64,000 nucleotides of DNA from Areca catechu (GCA_021397845.1 JAHSVC010000040.1:1117501-1181500), one strand, 5' to 3'. Positions 24,195 to 35,350 are shown, counted from the stretch's first letter. The notes: generated from the letters alone by a model not told the origin. Numbers and translations: made by a program.

Positions 24195-26762
24195 TGATAG
24201 AAAAGTGCCCTAAGAGCCAATCATTGTAAGGGCCTCTTTTTGTATTCTTCCAACTCTTGTATGATATTATATATTAATAAAGGCATCTGTTTTCATCATA
24301 TACTGTTGTGTCTTATTTATGATTATGATGAACCCCATAGATTAGAGCAATGGAATTAGGGTTGTGATGAAGTTTATAACAGTGAGACCTAATTTTTTAT
24401 AAATCCTAATCTAAAATATTCCTAGTCCTTGGACCATTGATTCGAGGATCAATGAATCTGGTAAGACTAGCTTATCCTATGTATGCTCAGATGATGAGAG
24501 TGGTTGGTCTCACAACCACTTGTGTAGAGATACTAATACAACGATAAGGGTGCTCATCAGGATATGAGTACACTGAACTGATCCATACCGGGACTATCTT
24601 ATGAAAGTCTTACTACTTGTCAAAAGATAGATCTCTGAGTAGGAGTTGTGCATGTGATCTTTAGACCTGAGGTCACCATGGTTCCTTGTGCACAATAAGC
24701 CATATTTTGGTTCATACTCATTCATGCCATTACGACATGTACGGAGTGTTCTGGGTATGGTGGAAGGTGTATGGAGGATATGAGTTGACCAACAAGGAAT
24801 CGATCATTCCTAGTAAGAGGAATTGTTATCCTATGCAATCTCTTCGATGAGTGACTTAAGGAGCCTTTGATCAAAGCAGGATGAGATTAGTGGAATCTAA
24901 TTAGTCATCAGTTGAGTCCTCACTATCGAGTTGAGATTCGATATGATTAAGTGTTAGGGTTTGACATCTATCCATACCTATCACTTAATCAAGATAGTGG
25001 GAGATCGAAAGATTGAATTGCACAGTAACTTACTACTGAAGGGTATTTCTACCAAATTCCTCATCTTTCGGGTAGGCATGACACATTGCTAGATGTCAAT
25101 CTTATCTTGTAGGTATTCATGAACTAATTGGATTGGTTTCATGAGTCAATTCGATGCATAGTTCGAATTGGACAATTACATGAGCTAGTTTGACCTAATT
25201 AGGTCAATCGGATTCGATTGGATCGAATCGGCTCAAACCTAAACCTATTGCTGGCTAGATGTGGAACCCAATGGATCACACACATTATAGAATTGGACAA
25301 GAAAATCATTCATGATTTAATTAGGGTCATAGGATCCTAATTGGTTAGCTAGGTGACACACTAGCATGTGTAGGCTAACCTAATTCCTAAACCCAATTGG
25401 ATTGGGTCCGGTTGCTTGCTAAATGGACTAACCAATTTATGGGGGACATAAATTGGGTTATGTTCTAAGTAGGATAAATTTATCAGATTTTATCTGATAT
25501 TTTTTGGAGGTTTTATCTCAGAATTATGAAGAGTCCCTAAGGCATAGGACTCTTGGTGCCTAAATGACATGATGGCATTCAAAAGGGCCTAGAAGAGTCA
25601 ATAGTTCTTTGATCAGAAAAATCTTTATATGGTTGGAAAGTTTATTTAATGCCCTTTCATTTGAAATATATTCCATATACTTTGACTTTGTCAAAGGTAG
25701 AATATGGCATGGAAAAAGGTTGACCGAATTGTGAAGAGAAGCAACTCTTCATTTGGCATGCAGAAAGGACCAAGAGTCATTCTACAGATGAGTTTCTTCT
25801 ATTGATTGGACTTCTTCTAATCTTTATCTTTATCTCCACACCCTTTCATGAAGGATTTGACTGGTCAATGATTTTTGAATTGGTGTGAAGAAGGAAAGGA
25901 TGAATGGCGCACATGAAAGGTTGCGACTTTTCATGAGAGGGCGCACGGTTTGAAGCAGAGTCCTTCTGCTTTCAGATCTCTTCGATTTTCTCTGACTTTT
26001 AGGAAATGAGAAGATGCCTCTTGGCTCTTCCGGAGACGTTACATGCCATGTGGCATGAGAAGATTTCATTTGGACATGAAGAGATGTCAGATAAGACTCT
26101 TGAATCCTAAAGAGTCTTATCAGATACGAAGAAACATATCTGATAAGAGATTTTGGAATGTGTTTCATGCCCCTTAAGAAACTATTTAAAGGGTGTATGA
26201 TGGAATGAGATTATATCGATTTGGTCATCTAAAATAGGAGTCTAGATTCTACCGTATTATCCATCTAAGTTTTTCTCTCTCTCTCTTCCTTTCTTTAAGA
26301 CAAGACTTGTCTTGTTAAGACAAGATTTTTTCTATTAGGACAAGGCTTTGTTTTAAGATATAAGCCTACAGGGTCCTAAAGGAGGGTTGTCCTAAAACCA
26401 AGAGTGGTTTAGAAGAGTGTCCAAAGAGTCCTATAGTGGGATAATGAGTCCTACAAAGGCCAAAGTCCAAAAGGCTGCCGAAAGAGTCCTACCCGGGCAA
26501 GCAACTTCAAGAAGGAGTTCTTCCTTGTTTCAAGTCTTGTGTGGATCACCGTTGGAGGACTTACACTTGTGAGTCTAGTGGAAGAAGTGGAATATAGCAT
26601 TCCAGGTATGTTTTATTAACCTTCTTTTATGACATATTAGTTGTAATCGAATAAGGGATCTTGGGAATTAGGGTTTCTAACTGATTAAGTGTTATCTTTA
26701 TGCATGAAATTTTTATAATTCAGTCTTACTAAGTTGCATAATGATCTCCTTGAAACCAAACA
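24195..26762 (+). repeat. LTR of copia D, plus orientation
   Basis: About 2.57 kb, starting TGATAGAAAAGTGCCCTAAG (start less certain) and ending CCTTGAAACCAAACA, with a PBS 1 bp later. A pyrimidine tract followed by imperfect repeats of AAGACAAG occurs near 26270-26345. It matches the minus-orientation LTR at 36429-38511 over most of its length, including the AAGACAAGTCTTGTCTTAA block. Confidence 0.8.
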
Positions 26763-27523
26763 GTGGTATCAGAGTCACCCTTAGTTTATTTCAACTATTT
26801 GTCATTTGTAATAAAGATGATCCTCCCAGGATTTTGATTCAATGCATATTAGGGATCATATGTTTGGTCTCTACTTTATTATGAAAAATAGCATGTTATT
26901 ATTTTATGCATATTGTAGATCAAATGCATCGTTATAACATGTTTTATCCTAATAACTATTTAGGAGTGGATTAGTCAGCGGGGTATTTGAAATATCATGC
27001 TATGATATGATTGCTATATTATGCATATGCTAGATTGATATGCCTTATGCTATCACTAGTTAGGGTTTTTTAACACTTAAACCCTAATCTTGTAAATATG
27101 TCAAGATATTTTTTTTTTTAGTCACATTCTGAAATAAGGTTGTCCTAACATAATAGTGGATGTCTGTTATTATATTGTAAGGTTGTCCTAGAATGATGAC
27201 ACACCTAGCATATATTTTGTATCATGTCATATATGTATGGTTTTCTGTTATAAGTACATTATGATATGTTAAATAGTATTAGAATGTGTTTGAGACCATC
27301 AAAGCCCTCATTAAAAGTCATATTTAGTCTTAGTATCAAATTAATCATGATGCAGAACCAATTAGGGTTTGATTAGCCAATTGGTGTCTAGGCAAGTGGT
27401 TCTGTGAAGGTAAAGGGATTGAGGTTTATTAATTGGTTCCGTTGTCTAACCTGACCAATTTAATTGGTGTCTAAGGAAAGCAACGGGGGGACCCCCTCAC
27501 CCCTTCACTTACCTAACCAATTT
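26763..27523 (+). mobile_element. Copia D (+) PBS and first part of leader
   Basis: PBS TGGTATCAGAGTCACC begins at 26764. The leader has no open frame and matches 35690-36410 read on the minus strand, sharing repeated TGTCTAGG/GTCCTAG phrases. It is interrupted at 27524 by the solo LTR S2; AATTT (27519-27523) is the left TSD copy. Confidence 0.8.
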
Positions 27524-29241
27524 TGGTGCGGGCACCAGACTCAGAAGAAGACTTCAGGGCTCCATCTGGATCTCTGATTGACCTTGCCCGAAGAATTAGG
27601 GTTTTCTGGTTTTGTAATAAGGGTTGACTTGGTCAACTCAATTTTAGTCTTGAATCTGTATTTCCCTGCAATTTAAATTTTGTTGAGTCATGTTGACTCA
27701 GTACAAGTCCTAGTAGTGGCCTAGGTCTTCTCCAGTTTGGTGCCACCTTTTTTAAGTCAAGGTCCAGGGTGCCACATTTTTCTTCCAGGCTCAAGTAAGT
27801 GGGCGCCACACTCCCAGCCACATGCCAGAGTCCAGGGGGTGCCACATCTCCATCCCAGTGTCTTGGTCCCCACACCCAAGGGAGCAAGAATTTTTGTTGA
27901 AGCCAAAATCAAGGAGGCGCCCCATATATGCCTTAAAAGGCCAAGCTAAAGGAGGGAAGAGGCATTTCTTGGGGAGCACTTCAAGGGGGCGCCCAATCCA
28001 TGCCTAAAAGGACCAAAGCAAAGTTGGGAAGAGCCATGACTTGGGGAGAAAGAAAAGGAGGTGTCCAAAAGAGTTGAGCCATGAAAGGAAGAAGCCTAAA
28101 CTTGTGGAGCAAGACTAGGAGGCACCCAAATACTTCCAAATAAAACCAAGCATGGAAGGAAAAAAAAATTTTCTTGAAGAGCAAGGCTAGGAGGCGCCAC
28201 CTACTTACCATTTGGAGCCATCAATCAACACTTATGGAAGCTCTTGGCCGGCCATATGAGAAGGATTTGATTAGATAAGCCTAATTTGAGGATCCATCAT
28301 ATTAGTCCTACATGGGAAGATGTAAAACCCTGACCTCTTGTAAAGACCTATAAAATAAACCCCTCTTGTGAGTTTTAAAAAACTCACAAGAGGGGTTTAT
28401 TTCTTTGTGTTTCTCTCTTCCGCACTTGTGTTCAGGTGTTGAGCTCTGTGAGGGAGTAAATCCGGGTTCCCTAGGAACCTTGAGGAGGTGTGAGATCTCC
28501 AACCCCAAAACCCTACCAAAACCCTAGGTTAGCCACTTCAATTCCAAACCCTAGCCCCCCATCATCTTCTTCATTCCACCAAAACCCTAGCCTACCCCAT
28601 CTCTCACAGCCCCTCTCTCCAAGTAGAGGCTGACCACCAGCATCCAGGTCCAGTTCGGCTACTTCGAAGACAGAGCAAATCCCAGAGGAAGTCAGATCAG
28701 CCTCCAGGAGAATCAGGATTTCAGCAATATCAGCTTTCAAGTTCTTCTATCTGGTAAATCCTTCCTTGAGTATCTGGTTCCATAACTTGTTCTTCTTCTT
28801 TCTCAGATCTTGAGTTCAGAAGAAGCCAACTCTGCCAAAGGGCCAGTATTGGAGGATCCATTGCGAAGATATCTGAATCCGGGGATCCAACAATCTGCTC
28901 AAGAGAGTCCTTCCACTAAACTCTGTGAAGATCACTGCCTGGTCTGTAACCCTTCTCTTCTCTTTACTTCTATCATGTTGAAAGTTCAGAGCGAAACCCT
29001 AGGTTTGGGAGTTTCTCAACCCCCAGCGATCCTTTACTTCTGAACTACTCTGATAACCTAGTTTCTTTAAATTATGCTTTCAATTATTATATAGTTTCTT
29101 TCAATTTAGTTTAACTTTCTTTGAGTTTAAGCCAACTTCAAAACATTAAAAAAAAAAAAAATTAGTCTTAATTTACTTCCGCATCGCATCATCTCCTTCG
29201 TTCTGCATCATTTTTGGTATCAGAGCTTTCGTTCTGCATCA
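27524..29241 (+). repeat. S2: solo LTR that includes a PBS and a duplicated end
   Basis: The 1718-bp insert starts TGGTGCGGGCACCAGACTCA and ends TTTCGTTCTGCATCA, with TSD AATTT at 27519-27523 and 29242-29246. The canonical LTR end CTTCGTTCTGCATCA already occurs at 29196-29210, followed by a complete Met-tRNA PBS (TGGTATCAGAGC, 29215-29226), and then the end is repeated at 29227-29241. So the inserted unit carries LTR, PBS and a second LTR end. The TATA-like box at 28349-28356 overlaps a perfect palindrome. Confidence 0.85.
28353..28402. repeat. Perfect 24-bp inverted repeat at S2 promoter
   Basis: Two 24-bp arms (28353-28376 and 28379-28402) are exact reverse complements with a 2-base loop. 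The left arm begins inside the TATAAAAT box of solo LTR S2 and covers the expected transcription start. The related LTRs here lack the second arm, so it looks like a local inverted duplication. Transcription through it would yield a stable RNA hairpin. Confidence 0.9.
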
Positions 29242-29838
29242 AATTTGGTCATATCTAAACCTTAACTTGAGAATGCTAATTGATTATGTATACTATAATT
29301 TGCCTTCCTTCATGCTAAGCCTAATTAATATCAAAACTATAGTAGGTTTATTGTGTAACACAAGATCTACTCTAGGATTTGATATGAAATTTGTATTGGT
29401 GCACTTAGTGCTTTATGGCATGGTTGAAATTATTGTTTTGTTGTGTAACACAAGGGCAACAATCTTCAATTACAGCTATATAGAAATGAAGGGTTTGACT
29501 AAACTAAGATATTATAGTTTGCTGTGTAACACAAGACTATAAGTGCTTTAGAGGAAAAGATAATTGTTGAGAATTGCACGGGTTGCAATTGAAAGCAAGT
29601 CCTACTTTTGAACTTATTAGTGCTTGTTATGTAACACAAGGTACTAATGAGGAATTAGGATCTCAACCCCACTAAGGAAACCGGGAAGGTTTCTCGTTTA
29701 CCATAAAATGAGGGTTATGGTATTTGAAGAAAATAGTGGGAGACATAATTAGATAGTAAGTCCTTATCTAGTTATGAATGTCATTCTTGAGTGGTCTGCT
29801 GATATTGTTCTTTAATTAAATGTAGGATATTTATATTT
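29242..29838 (+). mobile_element. Copia D (+) leader, second part
   Basis: Continuation of D's leader after S2. It contains the four-hairpin array listed separately and ends at a candidate gag start. The stretch around 29640-29760 (GGATCTCAACCCCACTAAG..) aligns with 35240-35350 on the minus strand, tying the two D copies together. Confidence 0.8.
29338..29648 (+). promoter_or_regulatory. Four-hairpin array with conserved loop, copia D (+)
   Basis: The near-palindromic core TTGTGTAACACAAG or a close variant occurs at 29351-29364, 29441-29454, 29522-29535 and 29627-29640. Each is enclosed by a different stem: TATAGTAG/CTACTCTA (29338/29367, one mismatch), ATTGTT/AACAAT (29432/29458), TTATAGT/ACTATAA (29512/29536), and ATTAGT/ACTAAT (29616/29643). 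Conserved loops with different but paired stems indicate selection on RNA structure. The position between PBS and gag is where packaging or dimerisation signals of retroelements lie. The function is inferred only. Confidence 0.75.
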
Positions 29839-30018
29839 ATGACTTCAAACTTATAACTGAGGGGCATCTTGGATGCCAATAAGTTAGAACCGGAGAATCG
29901 TATTAACTCAGGAGAAGCTTCCCTATATACTTGATTCTCTAGATCTTGAGGTGATTGGAGAGGATGCTTCAAAGAAGGAAAGGGCCACAGATCAAATGTG
30001 GCTAAATGATAGTATGAC
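29839..30018 (+). pseudogene. Copia D (+) gag start
   Basis: A short decayed frame begins MTSNL at 29839, has a stop, then continues RGILDANKLEPENR, a typical copia gag N-terminus. It identifies family D as Ty1/copia. It ends where element T begins (about 30019); no further gag or pol of this copy is seen. Confidence 0.6.
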
Positions 30019-30810
30019 TGTCAGATGCATCATGTTGGCTTCTGTTGTACCTGGATGGCTCACCCTTAGCTAGAACCGGCCCATTCTGGAGCTCCAACCA
30101 AGCCACCCCTTCAAGGTTCCGATCGCTAGAGGTGCGACCCACTGGGGCAGAGGTCCGAACGACCTGCTCCTGCTGGGGTCCGGCCCGTTGCTCTCCTTCA
30201 GAGGTCCGACCCACTGGGATAAAGGCCCGAATGACCCGCTCCTGCTGGGTCTGGCCCGTTGCTACTCCTTCAGTGGTCCGACCGACCGTCTCTTACTGGG
30301 GTCCGGCCCGTCGCTCTCCTTCGGAGGTTTGGCCTTTGGTCTGGCCGACCGGCTTTCCCACGATCGATGTCCGACAGGCACACCTTTGCATCTAAGGATT
30401 TTCAGAAGCATCTTTTTGTTACAGCGGGATCTTGCCATCCCAATAGCCCTGCTCCACTACTTCCACGATGTCACTGTATCTACGCGCCACGTGGCCACTC
30501 TCCAGATTCTCCTAGGGGCAGATCGATCTTCCTCAGCCTCTCCCCTAATGGATTTTGGACTGTTCCATGCCTATATAAGGTACTCAAGGGATCCCGTTTG
30601 AAGGTAGAAGAACTCTTCCCTCTCCATACGCTATGGATTCCTTGATTCCTTCATTCTGTTGCCTTCAACCTCCTACTAACTTAGGCATCAGAGGGTCCCC
30701 CACCGGAACATCACCGGTGCCCTTGGAGACTTTGTTGCAGGTTCATCCGGGAGAGGAGCGCTCCAACACATCCAACCGCCCCGGTCCCCGGTCTTGGAGT
30801 TGATGCTGCA
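30019..30810 (+). repeat. T 5' LTR with internal tandem repeat
   Basis: A GC-rich LTR of about 0.8 kb; its left edge is uncertain (TGTCAG at 30019 or TGTTGG at 30033). It ends TTGATGCTGCA before a PBS-like ATTGGTGCTAGAGGAAGG. From about 30130 to 30335 a unit of roughly 70 bp, built on GGTCCGACC and GGTCCGGCCCGTTGCTCTCC, is repeated about three times. The LTR carries a TATATAAGG box near 30572. Confidence 0.65.
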
Positions 30811-30832
30811 ATAGATTGGTGCTAGAGGAAGG
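30811..30832 (+). promoter_or_regulatory. T primer-binding site candidate
   Basis: ATTGGTGCTAGAGGAAGG lies about 4 bp after the LTR end, the expected PBS position. It differs from the Met-tRNA type of all other elements here; I cannot name the tRNA with confidence. Confidence 0.55.
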
Positions 30833-30884
30833 GGGGCTTGAACCTTCTTCTCTAAAAGGAGGAATCCATCACCCCTGCTACAAA

Positions 30885-32206
30885 ATGGCTAAGCGAAGAG
30901 CTCCAAATGCCACTGCCAGAAGAGGTATCTCCCCTTCTAGGTCTAAGGAACCTCCTAGGAAGAATGATACCGCCGCCACCGTTGCTGCTGCCACTGAACC
31001 TACCATTACACTGGGGTTGCAGCAGTTCCAGACCTTAGTAAAATGCATCGAAATGCTCACACTATAGTTCAGCATTTTCAGGAAGCAGCCGACAACCGGC
31101 AGCAACTATCGACGATTTCCTGCACCAATCCTCTGACTACTGCTGAGGGTAGCCGACGGTCGGAGGTCCCACAGCATTGTTCTCACGTCGTCACAGAGCC
31201 TAGGAGGTCATTGGTTAATCGTGCCGATGGCAAAAGGACAAGGTCTGCCTCGCCTTCCTACGTCGAATCCATTCCGATCGGCGATCGGCATGCTGCCGAA
31301 CCTCCGAGGGACTATGCCAGCAAGATTATGCACATGAAGGAGCGCATTGCCGAAATCGCCCTCTGGAAGAAGGCTGAAGGGGGACAGGTATACGACTCCC
31401 ATCCCCCGTTCTCTGACGAGATCTTGGTGAAGACAATTTTCTGCCATTTCAAGATTCCGCAGGTGGACCCCTACGATGGTACCACGGATCCGATGGACCA
31501 TCTAGGCATGTATAAGGCCCATATGATGGTACAAGGTGCCTTCGATGCCCTCCACTGCATCGCCTTCCCTGCCACCCTTAATAAGACCTCCTTGATGTGG
31601 TTCTCCGCCATCCGGCCAAGTACGATCCACTTTTTTCTCAACTTGAATCATTTTTTTTTTCCATTTCAGGACTTGCAGTCAGACCCCGAGGAATACCGAC
31701 TGCCTCTTCCTCATGCTGCAAAAGGTGGGAGAGACCCTTCTGGAAGTCCCAGATTTGAATGAGCTGTGGCCATGTCAGACTTCAAGCGAGGGCTCCGCTC
31801 GTCTAAGTTGACCTTCTCCCTGGACAAGAAACATCGCTCAAGCTACAGTGAACTCCTAGCCAGAGCACAGAAGTACGCCCTGGTAGAGGAACAGGTGACC
31901 AGTCAATGTCAAGTTGAGGAAATGCTGACCCCCAAGAAGCGAAGCGATAAGGCTCTTGAGGTCCAACCTCCGAGTGATAGTCGGCTGTCAGCTCAGCGCC
32001 GAAGTCCGAAGTCGAGGGACTTCCCTCGGAGGTTCGAGACTTATGCTCCTCTATCCCTGCCAAGAGAGAAGATCCTGATGGAGATCGAGAATGAGGCCTT
32101 TCTGCAAAGACCTCGGTCGATGAGGGATCCCCCTACCCGAAGAAACAAAGATAAATTCTGTAAGTACCATAGGGACCACGGGCATAGTACTGAAGAGTGC
32201 CTGTAG
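30885..32206 (+). pseudogene. T gag
   Basis: Starts at MAKRRAPNATARRG (30885), then a frameshift near 31060. The retrotransposon gag core includes FKIPQVDPYDGTTDPMDHL, MYKAHMMVQGA and TSLMWFSAIRP (31440-31620). A short T-rich insertion near 31630-31670 and a frameshift near 31760 precede the C-terminal part MAMSDFKRGLRSSKLTFSL. A CCHC-like knuckle (FCKYHRDHGHSTEEC) closes gag at about 32200. It would form the particle shell and bind RNA. Length and order fit Tat-type gag. Confidence 0.85.
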
Positions 32207-32974
32207 TTGAAAGATGCCATTGAAGACCTCATCCGGAGAGGGTACCTGTGTAAGTACGTCCGACTCCATCGGGATCGGGCCAGAGCGTCAATTGCCAGAA
32301 ACCCTCCGGAGGAGACAGAGCTCCCCAATCAGAGGCCGACCTGTGGGGATGTCGGCATGCTACATCGACAGTCTGGAGGAAGCTACGAGGATGGGCTCGA
32401 TATTGCTAAGAGGTCCAGGGGCTCCAATGCAATCACCTTCTCTGATGAAGATCTTCTGGAGAATCATGTTTTTGAAAATGTCCCTATAGTCGTGTCGGCA
32501 GTGATTGCCAACTACGATGTAAGGAGAATACTTATAGATAATGGAAGCTCAATAGAGGTGTTGCCGTACGATGCTTTTGTGAGAATGAATTTGTCCATAT
32601 CCATATTGTGGGAATCCCCCGTGCAACTGATAGGCTTCGGGGGTAACTCCGTCGGAGTAGAAGGGGAGATAGTACTCCCTATGACGGTCAGGACGGAGCC
32701 TTTCCAGAAAACCCTCCCAATCAACTTTGTGGTCATCCAGATGACCTCGCCTTATAATGCCATTCTGGGCCGATCGACCCTTAACAAATTCGGAGCCATT
32801 GTATCCACTTATCATTTGTTGGCCAAATTTCTGACCAGGAGTGGGGTCGGAGTGATTAGGGAAGACCGACAAATGGCCAGGCAGTATCTGTCCATTCTGA
32901 ACCAACAGTCAGAAGGCCATCCCACTCTGGAGAACTCGACTCGAGGGCTGAAGTCGATGACCTTGGTCAGCTAG
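32207..32974 (+). pseudogene. T protease
   Basis: An open frame of 255 codons. The aspartic protease site reads RRILIDNGSSIEVLPYDAF (near residues 105-125), where the usual Asp-Ser/Thr-Gly is changed to Asp-Asn-Gly. The YNAILGRSTLNKFGAIVSTY flap-side motif follows. In life it would cleave Gag-Pol. The frame is intact, but the changed active site suggests decay. Confidence 0.8.
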
Positions 32975-33735
32975 GAGAAAAGATTCTATTTGTCCCCCTT
33001 CGAGAGGACAATCCCACCAAAGTTCTTCAGATTGGGGGTTCCCTCAACGAAGACATTAAGTCAGAACTGATCGGCTTCCTCAGGAGTAACGCCGACGTCT
33101 TCGCCTGGTCGATATCAGACATGCCTGGAATACCGTCAGAGGTCATCACTCATCAGCTCAAGGTGGATCTGACTTACCGACCTGTCCGATAGAAGAAGAG
33201 AAGTTTTGCCACCAAAAGGCAATGAGCCATCGATGAGGAAGTGAAAAAGCTCTATGATGCTGGCTTCATCAGGGAAGTCCACTACCCTAAGTGGCTAGCG
33301 AATATTGTTATGGTAAAGAAGGCCAACGGGAAGCAGATGATCTGTGTAGATTACACCGACCTCAACAAGGCTTGTCCGAAGGACAGCTTTCCAATGCCCA
33401 AGATTGATTAGCTGGTGGATGCCACGGCCAGCCACTAGCTTCTCAGCTTTATGGATGCCTTTTCCTGCTACAACCAAATCAAGATGCATCTGGAAGATGA
33501 GAAGACCGCCTTTATCACCGACAAGGATCTGTACTGCTATCGAATGATGCCCTTCGGCTTGAAGAACGCCGGTGCCACTTTTCAAAGGCTGATCAATCTA
33601 GTATTTGAAGGTCAGTTGGGCAGGAACATGGAGGCCTATGTGGACGACATGATAGTGAAGAGTCTCCATAAGGCTTACCACATCAGGGACTTACGGGAAT
33701 CCTTTGACTTAGGCACCATCGAATGAAGCTGAACC
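32975..33735 (+). pseudogene. T reverse transcriptase
   Basis: RT motifs in order: a primer-grip-side stretch with HQLKVDLTYRPVR (about 33150), EEVKKLYDAGFIREVHYPKW, DYTDLNKACPKDSFPMPKID, FMDAFSCYNQIKMHLEDEKT, MPFGLKNAGATFQRL and the catalytic YVDDMIVKS (about 33640). Stops interrupt the frame at about 33190, 33222, 33409 and 33436. These are Ty3/gypsy signatures of the Tat/Athila branch. Confidence 0.85.
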
Positions 33736-34405
33736 CTACGAAGTGTACTTTTGGGGAACCTCTGGCAAGTTCCTTGGTTTTCTAATCACACAGAGGGGAA
33801 TTGAAGTGAACCTCGACAAGATAAAGGCCGTCACTAAGATGGCGCATCCGACCAACAAAAAGCAGGTGCAGGAGCTCACCGGTCGAATCGCCTCTCTCAG
33901 CCGTTTCAATTTCCATTCGGCTGAAAAGTCTCTGCCATTCTTCAAGACCCTGCATTGGTCGGAGAGTTTTGTTTGGACTGATGAATGTCAGTCAGCTTTC
34001 GAAGCCCTGAAGGAATACTTGAAGAGCCCTCCACTGCTAGCCAAGTCGATAGAGGGGGAACCCTTGTACCTCTATCTCTTGGCATCGGACGAAGAGCGCC
34101 ATCCTTGTGCTAGTCAGAGAGGATGGACAGTAGAAGCCCATCTATTATATCAGCAAAGTCCTCCACGATGCCAAAACAAGGTATCCCAAGATGTAAAAGT
34201 TGATATATTCTTTGGTCACGTCCGTCTAGCGGCTCTGACCGTATTTCCATGCACATCTGATTATGGTGATGACCAACCAACCCCTCAAGGCAATCCTTTG
34301 GAGCCCAGACACAACCGGACGGCTCGCCAAGTGGGCTGTCAAGCTAGGCGAACTCGACATCTTTTTCCAGCCACGATCTGCCTTGAAGGCCTAGGTAATC
34401 GCTGA
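33736..34405 (+). pseudogene. T RT connection and first RNase H
   Basis: The frame carries FLGFLITQRGIEVNLDKIKAV, ELTGRIASLSRFNFHSAEK, FFKTLHW and WTDECQSAFEALKEYLKSPP, the thumb and start of gypsy RNase H. The region after about 34060 shifts frame, and the remaining RNase H motifs (VYYISKVLHDAKTRYP-like, about 34140) are only partly readable. Confidence 0.75.
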
Positions 34406-34900
34406 CTTCATTGCAGAGTGTACATGGAGACAAGAGACACCCCCTCAAATGGTCGAAGTACATGAAACCGATGTAATCTACGAAGCCGAACCAGCTTGGG
34501 CCCTCCATATGGACCGAGCGTCCAACCTTGCGGGCTACAGGGTCGGACTGATCCTGGCCGACTTGGATGGAGAAAGCCTGGAGTATGCATTGCATTTTTT
34601 ATTTCAGGTGTCAAACAATCAAGTGGAGTACGAAGCCCTCCTCGCGGGGCTATGAATCGCCAATGAACTGGGCATCGGCCGACTCAGAGTCTTCTCCGAC
34701 TCACAACTGGTGGTTTAATCAAGTAAAGGGGAAATTTGAAGCGAAGGATCCGATCCTGGCAAAATACTTGAACAAGGTACAAAACCTTATCTCTCGGCTC
34801 AGATTTTTTGAGATTCTCCACATACTTTGTCTGCAGAACTCTCGGGTGGACGCTCTATCAAGATTGGCCACGGCCGCCATCAGCACTTCTGACTGAACTT
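34406..34900 (+). pseudogene. T second (archaeal-type) RNase H
   Basis: WALHMDRASNLAGYRVGLIL (about 34500), LFQVSNNQVEYEALLAGL (about 34610) and LGIGRLRVFSDSQLVV (about 34680) match the extra RNase H that Tat elements acquired in addition to the retroviral-type domain. The catalytic Asp-Gly is changed to Asp-Arg in the first motif, while the Glu and the second Asp are retained. Two stops break it. Confidence 0.8.
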
Positions 34901-35204
34901 TTGTGGAGCATCTATAGCACCCAAGTATTGCGGAAGAGCCGACTGAGGTCCACCAGGTAGAACAAGAAACTTCTTGATAGATCTGATCCTTGCTTTCTTG
35001 ACTAAGGGAACTCTTTCGGAAGATCCGATGGAGGCCAAGCGAGTGTGCTCGATGGCCTCTAAGTACGTCATCCTCGACGGTGTCATGTATAAGCGGTCAT
35101 TCTCACAGCCACTGTTGAAATGCTTGGGGCTGACAGACGCCAACTATGTGCTCAGAGAAGTCCATGAAGGCATCTGTGGTGACCATCTCAGAGGAAGGAC
35201 ATAA
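34901..35204 (+). pseudogene. T integrase N-terminus, truncated
   Basis: Contains LTKGTLSEDPMEAKRV, YVILDGVMYKRSFSQPLLKC and REVHEGICGDHLRGRT, the entry to the integrase zinc-binding domain. The sequence ends at 35204, before the catalytic domain, at the junction with the minus-strand leader of copia D. Confidence 0.8.
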
Positions 35205-35350
35205 GCAAACAACCAATGTTGACAAAACATAATTAAATTAGGACTTTAACTTAATTATGTCTCCCACTATTTTATCAAGCATCATAACCCTCTATATGAT
35301 GATCGAGAAACCCTAATTGATTTTCTTAGTGGGGTTGAGATCCTAATTCC

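Larger units (their letters stand above)
30019..35204 (+). mobile_element. T: Tat-type Ty3/gypsy element, 3'-truncated
   Basis: A plus-strand gypsy element of GC-richer composition than its surroundings. Order: LTR (about 30019-30810), PBS-like site, gag, protease, RT, RNase H, a second RNase H, and the first part of integrase, where it stops at 35204 against the leader of the minus-strand copia D copy. A second, archaeal-type RNase H is the hallmark of the Tat lineage. No 3' LTR or right TSD is present, so truncation accompanied the rearrangement that placed the two D copies in inverted orientation. Confidence 0.85.

Noticed and set aside
25830..26168. A 112-codon minus-strand frame in the D LTR
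   Set aside because: Within an LTR, antisense, no recognisable domain, and the partner LTR at 36429-38511 does not keep it.
27790..28260. A host gene fragment with repeated GGCGCC phrases
   Set aside because: The region lies inside solo LTR S2 bounded by a TSD; the GGAGGCGCCC repeats are LTR sequence and no frame is conserved.
30045..30645. Three overlapping frames of 116-137 codons in the Tat LTR
   Set aside because: They arise from the GC-rich tandem repeat in the LTR; all three phases stay open, so it is not coding evidence.
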